Made by a program: the position numbers and the translations under genes. 64,000 nucleotides of DNA from an uncultured Candidatus Nitrosopumilus sp. (GTDB lineage: Archaea > Thermoproteota > Nitrososphaeria > Nitrososphaerales > Nitrosopumilaceae). The notes under the pieces are model-generated. The model searched no databases, had not been told where the DNA came from, and saw only the letters and a list, made by a program, of their open reading frames with translations. Positions within the stretch are counted from its first letter, which is position 1. Every line of letters begins with the position of its first letter. The stretch lies in contig OX638319.1 in assembly GCA_951812655.1 (NCBI GenBank), positions 930,001-994,000 on the forward strand, in the 5' to 3' direction. Positions 9,304-17,690 of this stretch are shown here, in pieces.

Positions 9304-9975
9304 TTAGTTTTTCAAATGGATGATTTTTTTGATCTCGTCAACACTAAACTGTCCTGGGGCGATAGCTTTTCCTAGAGACACATATGTGTACGGACTACCG
9401 AGATACAGGCACAAAATCCTGGAAATTTTTCCAAAATCTCCCATGGCAAATGAAATCAGATTGTTTTTCCCTTTTTTCCTATACAATTCTAGCATTCTGG
9501 TTGAATCGTCTGTTGATCTTGCAGTACATACGATCTTCACATTGGATGAGAATTCTGCCATTTGTACTATTCTGTTTCTCAGTTCTGATGAACTAGGGGT
9601 TTTTTTGAAATCATGCCATGAAACAAGCAATTCTGTATTTGTAGATTTTAGATATTTTACCATTTGTGAATTTTTTTTTAGTGTATTGAATTCTATGTCT
9701 AATAGAAATGGATTGTATTCTGCAATCAATTTTAGAATTGCTATTCTTTCCTTTTCACTTCCCTGAAATTTTCCTCCTTCTGATTTTGGTCTTAGTGTGC
9801 ATACAATTCTGTTGAGATCTGTTTTGATTATTTCTAAAGCCTCTGGAATTTTTTCGATTTTTAAAAAATCCAGCCTTACTTCTACGAAATCAGATTTTTT
9901 CAGTGCAATTTTTAATGTTTTCTTAATTGCCGCAGGGGTTTTTTCACCAATTGAGACACACGTTTTGTATTTCAT
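9304..9975 (-). CDS. aroD: AroD, type I 3-dehydroquinate dehydratase
   Basis: A 223-residue class I (Schiff-base) dehydroquinase. The catalytic histidine lies in LLVSWHDFKKTP near residue 140 and the Schiff-base lysine in VKIVCTARS near residue 165. The barrel ends with the conserved SLGKAIAPGQFSVDE segment. It overlaps aroB' by 4 bases. Confidence 0.93.
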   Translation of the reverse strand: MKYKTCVSIGEKTPAAIKKTLKIALKKSDFVEVRLDFLKIEKIPEALEIIKTDLNRIVCTLRPKSEGGKFQGSEKERIAILKLIAEYNPFLLDIEFNTLKKNSQMVKYLKSTNTELLVSWHDFKKTPSSSELRNRIVQMAEFSSNVKIVCTARSTDDSTRMLELYRKKGKNNLISFAMGDFGKISRILCLYLGSPYTYVSLGKAIAPGQFSVDEIKKIIHLKN

Positions 9976-11030
9976 TTTTCTAAAATGTACTCGTCAGATA
10001 CTTCCATTCCGAAATGTCTTCCTGTTGCAGGCTTTGCATGTACCATCACAGTGTCTCCTTTTTTCAAATGTGTGACTGACACTAATTGCCCGTTGGACTT
10101 TACAAAACGGATTGTTTCTGCATCCTGTGCAATTATTCCTCCCGTTTCTCCGCCTGCTGTGGCCTTGATCATCAGCATCGGCCTTCGTTCAATTTTTGAT
10201 CTTCCGACTGTAGCTCTCCTGGCATTTCCTTTTGAGTTGAGAATTAGTACTTCGGAACCTGTTTCTACCTCTGAGAGATAATTTGTTGTTCCATCCGGTG
10301 ACAAGGTGTAGCAATGAACTGCCCCCGCATTTACTCTGAATGGTCTCGGTGATGTAAAAGATGAACCTACAGATTCATTGTGTACTAAAAATAAGAAATT
10401 TGATCTGCTCCCGATTAACATTCCCTCCCCTTTATGCAACATTGAAGCTGTGTCTACGCACACCCTTTCTCCATCTCCCACTTCTTTGATCTCAGTAATC
10501 TTGGCTGGTTTCATGCCAAAACTCTTGGTTCCTAGGTATACCATCACTTCTCTTACTTCGTTGATCGATGCTGTGCTAAAGATTACGCCGTCAACTCCTA
10601 CTTCTAAAATTGAAAACATTTTTCTTACTTCTTCTGGAGTTCTTGCAATGGCAAAAATTTTGGTGTGAATTTTGTGTAATTTTGCAATTATGTTTTCTAA
10701 AGGAATTATCTTCCAGTCTTTTACTTCTATGATTACAAAGTCAAGTCCTTTTTTTGCAACTGTTAGGATGTTTTCAATGTCTGAATTTGACAATACCTGG
10801 AACTTTCGTCCAATTTTCTTTCCTCTTGGTTTTGTTCCGTCTTTGTCAGCAACAACATAGTTGGAAGCGGTTGAAGGAGAAACCGTTTGAAGTTTTGTTC
10901 TCATTTTGCCCATTTTTTTTGGATCTAGGTATATCATCTTGATTCCCTCTTCTTCTAGCTGAGGTAGGAATCTTGATAGTTGTGTTTGGGACACTCTGGG
11001 TGAAATGATTAGCTCTCTTGTTTTACTCAA
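9972..11030 (-). CDS. aroB': 3-dehydroquinate synthase II (archaeal AroB')
   Basis: A 352-residue enzyme of the archaeal dehydroquinate synthase II family. It uses NAD to deaminate and cyclise 2-amino-3,7-dideoxy-D-threo-hept-6-ulosonate, replacing bacterial AroB. Recognisable segments include VGVDGVIFST, GDGERVCVDTASML and the C-terminal VHAKPATGRHFGMEV. It overlaps aroA' by 8 bases and aroD by 4 bases. Confidence 0.94.
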   Translation of the reverse strand: MSKTRELIISPRVSQTQLSRFLPQLEEEGIKMIYLDPKKMGKMRTKLQTVSPSTASNYVVADKDGTKPRGKKIGRKFQVLSNSDIENILTVAKKGLDFVIIEVKDWKIIPLENIIAKLHKIHTKIFAIARTPEEVRKMFSILEVGVDGVIFSTASINEVREVMVYLGTKSFGMKPAKITEIKEVGDGERVCVDTASMLHKGEGMLIGSRSNFLFLVHNESVGSSFTSPRPFRVNAGAVHCYTLSPDGTTNYLSEVETGSEVLILNSKGNARRATVGRSKIERRPMLMIKATAGGETGGIIAQDAETIRFVKSNGQLVSVTHLKKGDTVMVHAKPATGRHFGMEVSDEYILEK

Positions 11031-11850
11031 TTTTTCTCATTGCTTCCTTTGCGGTTCCTTTTCTAAAAATTATTTCAGCCAAAGCTTCTATCATTTTTTC
11101 AGGAGTCTTGTGTGCAAAGATGTTTCTGCCGTATGTTACTCCTTTTGCCCCCGCACTTATGGCATCTTCGGTCATTTGAAGAATATCTAAATCTGTCTTT
11201 GCCTTCGGTCCCCCCGCAATGACTATTGGAACTGGTGTGCTTTTGACAATTTTTGCAAACGAATCAATGTCTCCTGTGTATAATGTTTTAACTATATCCG
11301 CGCCGCATTCTGCTCCGATTCTTGCAACATGTGCTACCACTTCCGGATCATGAGGGTTCTTGACGTTCTCGCCTCTGGGATACATCATTGCTAGCAATGG
11401 CATTCCCCATTTGTGACACTGGTCCGCAGTCATTCCAAGCTGTTCTAGCATTTCTGGTTCTTCTTTGCCGCCAACGTTAATGTGCAATGAAACACCGTCT
11501 GCTCCCATTGCCACTGCTTCCTTGACTGTACCTGTGAGCATTTTCCGATTTGGTGTTAACGACAACGCTGTACTGCTTGAAAAATGGACCAAAATTCCAA
11601 CTTTGGATGGTTTTGGCATGGCCTTGATGATTCCTTTGTTGATGATTACGCTAGTTAATCCGTGACCTTCACATTTGTAAATCGTAGAAATTGGATCTTC
11701 AAGTCCTTCTATGGGGCCATTGGAAATTCCATGGTCCATTGGAATGCAAAGCATTTTCCCCTTTCTGAGAATCCTGTTTAGTCTGATTTGATTACCTGAT
11801 ACCATGTTTTGTTTTCCATTTTGTGCCCTACTTAAAATTAATGTGGGCAT
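11023..11850 (-). CDS. aroA': 2-amino-3,7-dideoxy-D-threo-hept-6-ulosonate synthase (AroA')
   Basis: A 275-residue class I aldolase-like (DeoC/FbaB family) barrel that performs the first archaeal-specific step of aromatic synthesis. PMDHGISNGP near residue 36 and the phosphate-binding VIAGGPKAKTD near residue 195 are typical. It is the first gene of the aro unit. The frame opens at ATG 11850; an internal ATG at 11808 (MVSGNQIRLNRI) is close to where many homologues begin, so the true start may be there. Confidence 0.93.
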   Translation of the reverse strand: MPTLILSRAQNGKQNMVSGNQIRLNRILRKGKMLCIPMDHGISNGPIEGLEDPISTIYKCEGHGLTSVIINKGIIKAMPKPSKVGILVHFSSSTALSLTPNRKMLTGTVKEAVAMGADGVSLHINVGGKEEPEMLEQLGMTADQCHKWGMPLLAMMYPRGENVKNPHDPEVVAHVARIGAECGADIVKTLYTGDIDSFAKIVKSTPVPIVIAGGPKAKTDLDILQMTEDAISAGAKGVTYGRNIFAHKTPEKMIEALAEIIFRKGTAKEAMRKIE

Positions 11851-12328
11851 TTATGGAACCTGATGCCGTAATTGGTATTTTTCGTGAAAATGTGCTTCGA
11901 TCTGACCCTGGGAATTCAAACTGATTTTGTATGGGTTTTAGCATGCCTTGATTTGGATGTGTTTTTTTCTTTTGATAACCATCATGTCTAAATCATCCGT
12001 TTTTTGTTTTGATCTTTTTAATTTTTAATTCGCAAAAAATTCTTAACATTGACATCTTATTCCTCTGTGTTTTGAATCTTGAAATAACATTGTTAAAATT
12101 TAAGATTTTGGCATGATTTTTTTCGTATAGTTTATTCTGTATCCTACAAATTTTAAAATTTCACCACGTCTGTTTATGTATTTGTTCGTTGATTCTGAAA
12201 TCTTTGCATGGTGTCTCATGTGTAAACATGTTTTAACTTTTGTGAAATTTTACGTGTGATTCATGATGTCCCTAAATATTGGTTTTCAAGTAGAATTATA
12301 TCATATCTTAAATTTTTAGTTTGTTGAA
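11851..12328. other. Intergenic region upstream of the aro unit
   Basis: About 480 very AT-rich bases. It should contain the reverse-strand promoter of aroA'. I see no further gene or RNA in it. Confidence 0.5.
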
Positions 12329-12409
12329 ATGAATAAAGTCAGATTCATGGTTTGGTTTGGTTTATTCGTGGCTATGGCTGTTTTTCTTTTCTTAAACTCA
12401 CAATCTTAA
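12329..12409 (+). CDS. 26-residue single-span membrane peptide
   Basis: ATG 12329 to TAA 12409. After MNKVRF comes an uninterrupted hydrophobic stretch of about 16 residues (MVWFGLFVAMAVFLFL) and a polar tail NSQS. The layout (positive N-terminus, one span) matches other membrane peptides in this window. TATA-like sequence ttatatcat lies about 30 bases upstream, as for a leaderless archaeal transcript. Size leaves real uncertainty. Confidence 0.45.
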   Translation: MNKVRFMVWFGLFVAMAVFLFLNSQS

Positions 12410-12526
12410 TCTAAAATTGTTTTGAGAAATATGTGAATTCAATATGGTGTCTTGTACTCATTTTGCTTCTATTTTCAAATGAAACTCTTTGATGTGCGGG
12501 GGTTTTTGTTTAAAATAAAAAAGAAC

Positions 12527-12711
12527 TAAGCCCATGCAAAATCCCGGTTGGTTTCCTTTAGAGTACTTCGAACTCAGGGGGTAGAGGTGAACTTCGCTCT
12601 AGAATTTATAGTCTTTTCTGAAACTTAAGCATGTCTATTGATTTGTACTCTAAGGATTCAAAATCCTTTAGAAAAATTTGTGAAAAATTGTAATTATTTC
12701 ATTTGGGCTTA
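12527..12711 (+). ncRNA. Possible structured RNA with two alternative folds
   Basis: Within a 630-base gene-free stretch, distant segments are complementary. TAAGCCCA at 12527-12534 pairs with TGGGCTTA at 12704-12711. CCTTTAGAGTAC at 12555-12566 pairs with GTACTCTAAGG at 12645-12655 with one bulge. A third small stem is TAGAG 12582-12586 with CTCTA 12597-12601. The 3' arm of the second stem can instead form a local hairpin (TCTAAGGATT with AATCCTTTAGA, 12649-12672), so the two folds exclude each other. The strand is uncertain. It is not a tRNA, and I do not recognise SRP or RNase P RNA. Confidence 0.35.
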
Positions 12712-13039
12712 TTTCTTGGTCTAGTCACTATCAAGTTCAAACTTTTCATCTCTGGATTAATTTTGAAGTTTTATTTTTCAGGTCTTGTAAAATTGTGCAT
12801 TGTTCTCAAATCGAAAAAAGTATCCCTGACATTGTCTTATTGGAATGTCTTGATGAACTTAATTTGATTGATTTCCTTTTTTTGATTAATTTGATATCCT
12901 TGACACATCTGTTAAAAATTCTTGAGAACGTGTGTTCTTGATTTGTTACAAATTTCATGTGCGTTTATCGGTTAGTTGTCGATTTTTCATTCATTGCTTC
13001 TATCAAGGATTAAATAGAAATTGCCGACATCGTAAAATT
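12712..13039. other. Gene-free stretch before the MqnC-like gene
   Basis: About 330 bases. Frames entering the next gene from upstream are low-complexity and aromatic-rich and do not look coding. It should hold the promoter of the MqnC-like gene; no clear element was identified. Confidence 0.4.
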
Positions 13040-14164
13040 GTGAGTCAAACCACTGAGCAAATCCAAAAAAGTGACATCAGGGATATTCTGGAAAATTCTC
13101 TTAATGGCAAGAGACCTGGTCCTGAAGACTGTCTGAGGCTCTTGGAATCAGATGATGTGCATCTTATGGGCCTTGTTTCAGGTTCACTTGCAAGGAAACA
13201 GTTTGGCAAAAAGGCATCTTTTGTTAACAATATTATCTTGAATTATACCAATGTGTGTATTACGGATTGTAAATTTTGTGCGTTTTATCGTTCTCCCGGA
13301 GCTGAAGATTCTTACACATTGACCTTGGATCAAATTGAGTCTCGTGTAAAAGCTTCCTATGACATGTTCAAAATTCGTCAAGTCTTGATTCAAGGCGGAC
13401 ATAATCCTAACTTGAAAATTGAATATTATGAGGACGCATTCAGGATGATTCGTAAAAAGTTTCCTTCCGTAGGTGTTCATGGGTTATCTACATCTGAAAT
13501 TGATATGATAGCTAAAGTTGAAAAGTCCTCTACAAAAGAAATTTTATCTAGACTCAAGGATGCTGGTCTCCAATCTATTCCCGGGGCTGGTGCTGAAATA
13601 CTCACTGATTCAGTAAAAGAAATCATTAGTCCTAAAAAAATCTCTAGCGATGATTGGATTAGAATAATGGATGAGGCCCATTCACTTGGCATTCCTGGTT
13701 CAGCTACGATGATGTACGGACATGTGGAGAACAACAATGACATTGTAGAACATTTTTCCAAGATTGTGGATCTGCAAGAAAAGACAAAAGGCTTCATGGC
13801 TTTCATTCCGTGGAATTTTGAACCAAATAACACCCTGATGCATGATGAGGGGATTGTTGAGTATGGTACTGGGGGAATACAATTGTTGAAAATGATTGCG
13901 ATTTCCAGACTTGTTCTTGATGGATTAATTCCTCACATTCAATCCTCGTGGCTAACTAATGGTGTTGGCATGGCTCAACTTGCCTTGCAGTACGGTGCTG
14001 ATGATTTTGGAGGTACGCTGATTGGAGAAGAAGTAGTTTCATGCACTGGTGCACGTTCTACGGAATTGACTGATAAAATAATCATGGATGCAATTCATCA
14101 GATTGGTTACCAAGTTGAAGAAAGAGATAACTTTTACAACTCTGTAGCTATTCACAGTCCGTAA
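13040..14164 (+). CDS. MqnC-like radical SAM protein (dehypoxanthine futalosine cyclase family)
   Basis: A 374-residue radical SAM protein of the CofH/MqnC/MqnE group, with cluster motif CITDCKFC preceded by NYTNVC. The open frame reaches ATG 12932, but those 36 residues do not resemble the family, so GTG 13040 (SQTTEQIQK) is preferred. The genuine CofH and CofG are elsewhere in the window (55.8-58.2 kb), so this paralogue more likely serves the futalosine route to menaquinone. The facing neighbour is a UbiD-type decarboxylase, which that route also needs. Substrate assignment is inference. Confidence 0.8.
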   Translation: MSQTTEQIQKSDIRDILENSLNGKRPGPEDCLRLLESDDVHLMGLVSGSLARKQFGKKASFVNNIILNYTNVCITDCKFCAFYRSPGAEDSYTLTLDQIESRVKASYDMFKIRQVLIQGGHNPNLKIEYYEDAFRMIRKKFPSVGVHGLSTSEIDMIAKVEKSSTKEILSRLKDAGLQSIPGAGAEILTDSVKEIISPKKISSDDWIRIMDEAHSLGIPGSATMMYGHVENNNDIVEHFSKIVDLQEKTKGFMAFIPWNFEPNNTLMHDEGIVEYGTGGIQLLKMIAISRLVLDGLIPHIQSSWLTNGVGMAQLALQYGADDFGGTLIGEEVVSCTGARSTELTDKIIMDAIHQIGYQVEERDNFYNSVAIHSP

Positions 14165-15594
14165 CTGGACCATTTGGAATCTACCAGATTTTTTGTATCC
14201 TTGTCAACTTTTACCATCTGCTGAATTTCTCTTTGATATCCCTCTTCTCTGGTTTTTTGTGTCGCATCAATTCCCATCTTTGATCCTAGGTTTACCAGTG
14301 GTGATGCTGGATCAAGTGTGTCTGTAGGTACATTGTTGATTATCACCGTGTCTCTTGCTGCATCTGCTCTTGTAGTGATGGCCCAAATGACATCGTTGAT
14401 ATCGTGTACATTGATATCCTCGTCTACTACGACGAACATCTTTGTCAGAGAAAGCTGTCCCATTCCCCATAGTCCCATCATTACTTTTTTAGCTTGGCCT
14501 GGGTATCTCTTTTTAATTGATATTATGGCAAATCCTTGAAACCATCCTGCCGCTGGCATGCTGAAATCCGCTACTTCGGGATGAAACATTTGGATCAATG
14601 GCAAGAATGAGCGTTCGATCACTTTTCCAATGTATGCATCTTCAAGAATGGGTTTTCCGACCACAGTTGTTACATATATCGGATTTTTTCTGCGCATGAT
14701 TCCTGTTAGCGTAAACGTAGGATATGGCTCAACTGGGGTGTAGTATCCTGTATGGTCTCCAAAAGGACCTTCATCTCTTATGTCTGCAGGATCCACATAG
14801 CCCTCTAAAACAATTTCTGCATTTGCTGGCACATCCAAGTCTATTGTCTTGCATTTTACTGTCTTGATTCCTTCCTTTCGTGTTATTCCTGCAAATAGGT
14901 ATTTGTCTAATCCTTCTGGGACCGGGGCTATGGAAGAAAACACGGTTGCAGGTTCTCCGCCAATGATTATGGCTGTTGGAATTTTATCCCCTCTTTCTTT
15001 TGCAATGTCGCCGTGATTGGCACCTCTTTTGTGTTTTTGCCAATGCATTAGTGCATGAGTCTTGTCTACTATCTGAATTCTGTAAACCCCTAGGTTTCTT
15101 ACTCCCGTCTCTGGATGTTTGGTAGCTACCAAACCAAGTGTGATGAATTTGCCTGCGTCATCCGGCCATGATTTGAGAATTGGAAGATCGTCAAATGATG
15201 CATCTTTTGATGTAATCTCTGTCACTGGTCCGCTTGTTTCTGCTTTTGGAAACGATGCTGTCATTTTTGATAGCTCTGGAAGCTTCTTGATTTTATTTAG
15301 TAATCCTGATGGCATGTCCATCTTTGTCATGTCCGTAATGCGTTGACCGATTTCGGTAAAGTCAGTCATTTCCAGTCCAATCTCCAATCTCTTCATGGAA
15401 CCAAACGCATTTCCTAAAACTGGCATGTCGTAATTTTTAACATTTTCAAAAAGAATTGCCGGACCGTTGGAATACATTCCTCTTCTCATTATTTCGGCAA
15501 TTTCTAAATCTGAATCAACTTCTGTTTTTACCCTTTTAATTTCTCCGTGTTTTTCAAGTTCTGTAATGAAATGCTGTATGTCTTCTATTGCCAC
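14152..15594 (-). CDS. UbiD-family decarboxylase
   Basis: A 480-residue protein of the UbiD/MenA-decarboxylase family, which uses prenylated FMN to decarboxylate aromatic or alpha,beta-unsaturated acids. Blocks such as FENVKNYDMPVLGNAFGS, EGPFGDHTGYYTP and WAITTRADAARD are typical and contain the conserved E/R/D residues. It faces the MqnC-like gene with a 13-base 3' overlap. A role as the MqnL-type decarboxylase of menaquinone synthesis is likely, but UbiD members vary in substrate. Confidence 0.9.
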   Translation of the reverse strand: MAIEDIQHFITELEKHGEIKRVKTEVDSDLEIAEIMRRGMYSNGPAILFENVKNYDMPVLGNAFGSMKRLEIGLEMTDFTEIGQRITDMTKMDMPSGLLNKIKKLPELSKMTASFPKAETSGPVTEITSKDASFDDLPILKSWPDDAGKFITLGLVATKHPETGVRNLGVYRIQIVDKTHALMHWQKHKRGANHGDIAKERGDKIPTAIIIGGEPATVFSSIAPVPEGLDKYLFAGITRKEGIKTVKCKTIDLDVPANAEIVLEGYVDPADIRDEGPFGDHTGYYTPVEPYPTFTLTGIMRRKNPIYVTTVVGKPILEDAYIGKVIERSFLPLIQMFHPEVADFSMPAAGWFQGFAIISIKKRYPGQAKKVMMGLWGMGQLSLTKMFVVVDEDINVHDINDVIWAITTRADAARDTVIINNVPTDTLDPASPLVNLGSKMGIDATQKTREEGYQREIQQMVKVDKDTKNLVDSKWSSYGL

Positions 15595-15852
15595 ATCGTT
15601 TACACGACTAAATCAAGTATAAGCTTAACTGGATTTCATTTTGGCACATAACGCAAATAATCCTGTTTTTCTAATTGATGTTTAATTCTGTTTTACGTGG
15701 TCAAAAACTGTTTGATTGAAAATCAAATTATTGATGGTTGTAGTTTTGATGAACTCTTTAATGAATTGTCTTTTTTTCAATCTGATACATCTTTCGCAAT
15801 TTCTTAACGTCACTAGTTAATTTTGTCAAACTGTGATTGAGAATTCGCAGAT

Positions 15853-16227
15853 CTACATTGGCGGAAGTTCTGTTTTTTTGTCATGACCGCCAGAACCAAA
15901 TTTACAGTAAAAACACAGTTCTGATTCCATATACTTTAGTTGTTCTATATGAATAGCTCCCAGTTTAAGGGCAATTTTTGTAAGAAGTCTGTATTTTAAT
16001 GGCATTGCTGGAATCACTTCATTCATGTATACTTTGTAATGATCGGGACAAAACTTTAGGGTGACTTTGGATGGTTCTTTTCCTTTTTCGTTAACCTGTT
16101 TTGTAAAGTTGATTTGTTCTCTTATGTATTCATGTTTTGGACAAGGACAATTTTTGCCTCCGGGATGTTTGTAGGCTGGAATATTTTTCCAATCGAAATC
16201 TGGATACTCCTTTTCAAAATCATCCAT
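15853..16227 (-). CDS. Cysteine-rich hypothetical protein, 124 residues
   Basis: A soluble protein with three Cys/His clusters: CPCPKH near residue 27, FCPDH near residue 60 and CFYC near residue 105. Together they could bind one or two zinc ions or an Fe-S cluster. The rest is mostly helical with no membrane span. It stands alone, with about 260 gene-free bases on its upstream side in UbiD direction. No family recognised. Confidence 0.65.
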   Translation of the reverse strand: MDDFEKEYPDFDWKNIPAYKHPGGKNCPCPKHEYIREQINFTKQVNEKGKEPSKVTLKFCPDHYKVYMNEVIPAMPLKYRLLTKIALKLGAIHIEQLKYMESELCFYCKFGSGGHDKKTELPPM

Positions 16228-16324
16228 AATGCTTAGTGTTGAATTTTAACATATAAAACTTGATCAAGATCCCTTGTGATAATTAACCCAAATGTACATA
16301 AACCCCGAACTATCCATCAAAATT

Positions 16325-17329
16325 ATGGCATCTGCTAGTAAAAAGAATACAAAGCAAGAACTTGAAAACAAGATTGCCGAATTAGAAGCAAAATTAAATC
16401 AACTTTCTACCCAGTTGGTGTCTGAACCAACTGAGGATGCACCAAAGCCAGCTGAGACTGCTGCAAAACCAAAGGGCACTTTGCCAAAAGGATTTGGAGA
16501 CAAGCCAGCAGAGGCTGCAAAGCCAGCTGAGACTGCAAAGCCAGCTGAGACTGCTGCAAAACCAAAGGGCACTTTGCCAAAAGGATTTGGAGACAAGCCA
16601 GCAGAGGCTGCAAAGCCGAAGGATGCGCCAAAGCCAAAGCCAGCTGAGACTGCTGCAAAACCAAAGGGCACTTTGCCAAAAGGATTTGGAGACAAGCCAG
16701 CAGAGGCTGCAAAGCCGAAGGATGCGCCAAAGCCAAAGCCAGCTGAGACTGCTGCAAAACCAAAGGGCACTTTGCCAAAAGGATTTGGAGACAAGCCAGC
16801 AGAGGCTGCAAAGCCAGCTGAGACTGCAAAGCCAGCTGAGACTGCTGCAAAACCAAAGGGCACTTTGCCAAAAGGATTTGGAGACAAGCCAGCAGAGGCT
16901 GCAAAGCCGAAGGATGCGCCAAAGCCAAAGCCAGCTGAGACTAAGTCACAGCCTCCAGTAACTGTGCAAGAAGCTTTAGAGAACGCATACTATACCGCTC
17001 CTATGACTTCGTTCCATGATTACCGGGCAAAGGTTACGGGATATTCGCCAGCTCCTAACAGATACTTTGTCAGACTCACCGCACCTGTAGGAAAAGTTCC
17101 AACTAGAAATTGGAATGAACAAAAGGCATCTGTCACTGGTTATACCGCAGCATCAGATCAGTACTTTGCAACAAGAACGAGATTGGCATACCATCCTGCT
17201 GATAAGACATTTGGAAGCTTTAGTGGTAACTATCTTACCGTTGAAGGGGCAACAGCACAAACGCAACAGCAACAGGCTCCTCCCGCAGAAGCACCAAAGC
17301 CAAAAGGCACACTGCCAAAGGGTTTCTAA
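16325..17329 (+). CDS. GTLPKGF-repeat coiled-coil protein A
   Basis: A 334-residue protein. Residues about 10-35 form a heptad coiled coil (LENKIAELEAKLNQL). The middle is a Pro/Ala/Lys-rich array of five units of 31-33 residues, each holding PKGTLPKGFGDKPAEAAKP. Then comes an approximately 100-residue folded domain rich in Tyr and Arg (SFHDYRAKVTGYSPAPNRYF, later KASVTGYTAASDQYF, apparently two half-repeats), and the protein ends in a sixth GTLPKGF. ATG 16325 is chosen over 16292 because the tandem paralogue starts at the matching place. No signal peptide. Function unknown; the repeated motif looks like a binding peptide. Confidence 0.85.
   Translation: MASASKKNTKQELENKIAELEAKLNQLSTQLVSEPTEDAPKPAETAAKPKGTLPKGFGDKPAEAAKPAETAKPAETAAKPKGTLPKGFGDKPAEAAKPKDAPKPKPAETAAKPKGTLPKGFGDKPAEAAKPKDAPKPKPAETAAKPKGTLPKGFGDKPAEAAKPAETAKPAETAAKPKGTLPKGFGDKPAEAAKPKDAPKPKPAETKSQPPVTVQEALENAYYTAPMTSFHDYRAKVTGYSPAPNRYFVRLTAPVGKVPTRNWNEQKASVTGYTAASDQYFATRTRLAYHPADKTFGSFSGNYLTVEGATAQTQQQQAPPAEAPKPKGTLPKGF
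16441..16945 (+). repeat. Tandem 93/99-bp coding repeats
   Basis: Five near-identical DNA units encoding the GTLPKGF array. The string aaagggcactttgcc starts at 16471, 16564, 16663, 16762 and 16855, giving steps of 93, 99, 99 and 93 bases. Near identity at the nucleotide level indicates recent expansion or ongoing unequal recombination, so the copy number may vary between strains. Confidence 0.95.
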
Positions 17330-17690
17330 TTCAACAAATAACATCTTTTATTTTCTATTTTTGTTTTTTATCGTCTAGTGCTTTTTTATTGTTTAAAACT
17401 TACATGTATGAATATTGTGGAATAATAATTGAAATATTGCATCCGTGATACTTTTACAAATTATTTTGGTTTTCCGATCTGATTTCATGTTGTTGTCTGA
17501 AATCTTTCTTGTCTTGAGTGAGTATTTTTCTCGTCTAATCTGTTTCAAATGATGATTTCAAAAAATAGTCCTCTTGACGCTTATATTACGCCAGAATTTT
17601 TACAATATATTGTTGAATTTTATCTATTAATTAGAATATTTTTTTGAATAATCAAAATGTAAATAAACAATGTGTTATTTATTGTAATGA
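17330..17690. other. Spacer between the two GTLPKGF-repeat genes
   Basis: About 360 AT-rich bases with T-runs just after the first stop (tattttctatttttgttttttatc), which may terminate transcription. No gene, and no similarity to the upstream flank of the first copy, was noticed. It should hold the promoter of the second copy. Confidence 0.5.

Noticed and set aside
12541-12620. tRNA gene suggested by gtacttcgaactc
   Set aside because: No acceptor or anticodon arm can be drawn around it.
16399-16928. Long reverse-strand and out-of-frame open frames across the repeat array
   Set aside because: They arise because the 93/99-bp repeats keep all frames open. Composition is artificial, and the forward frame matches a second gene.
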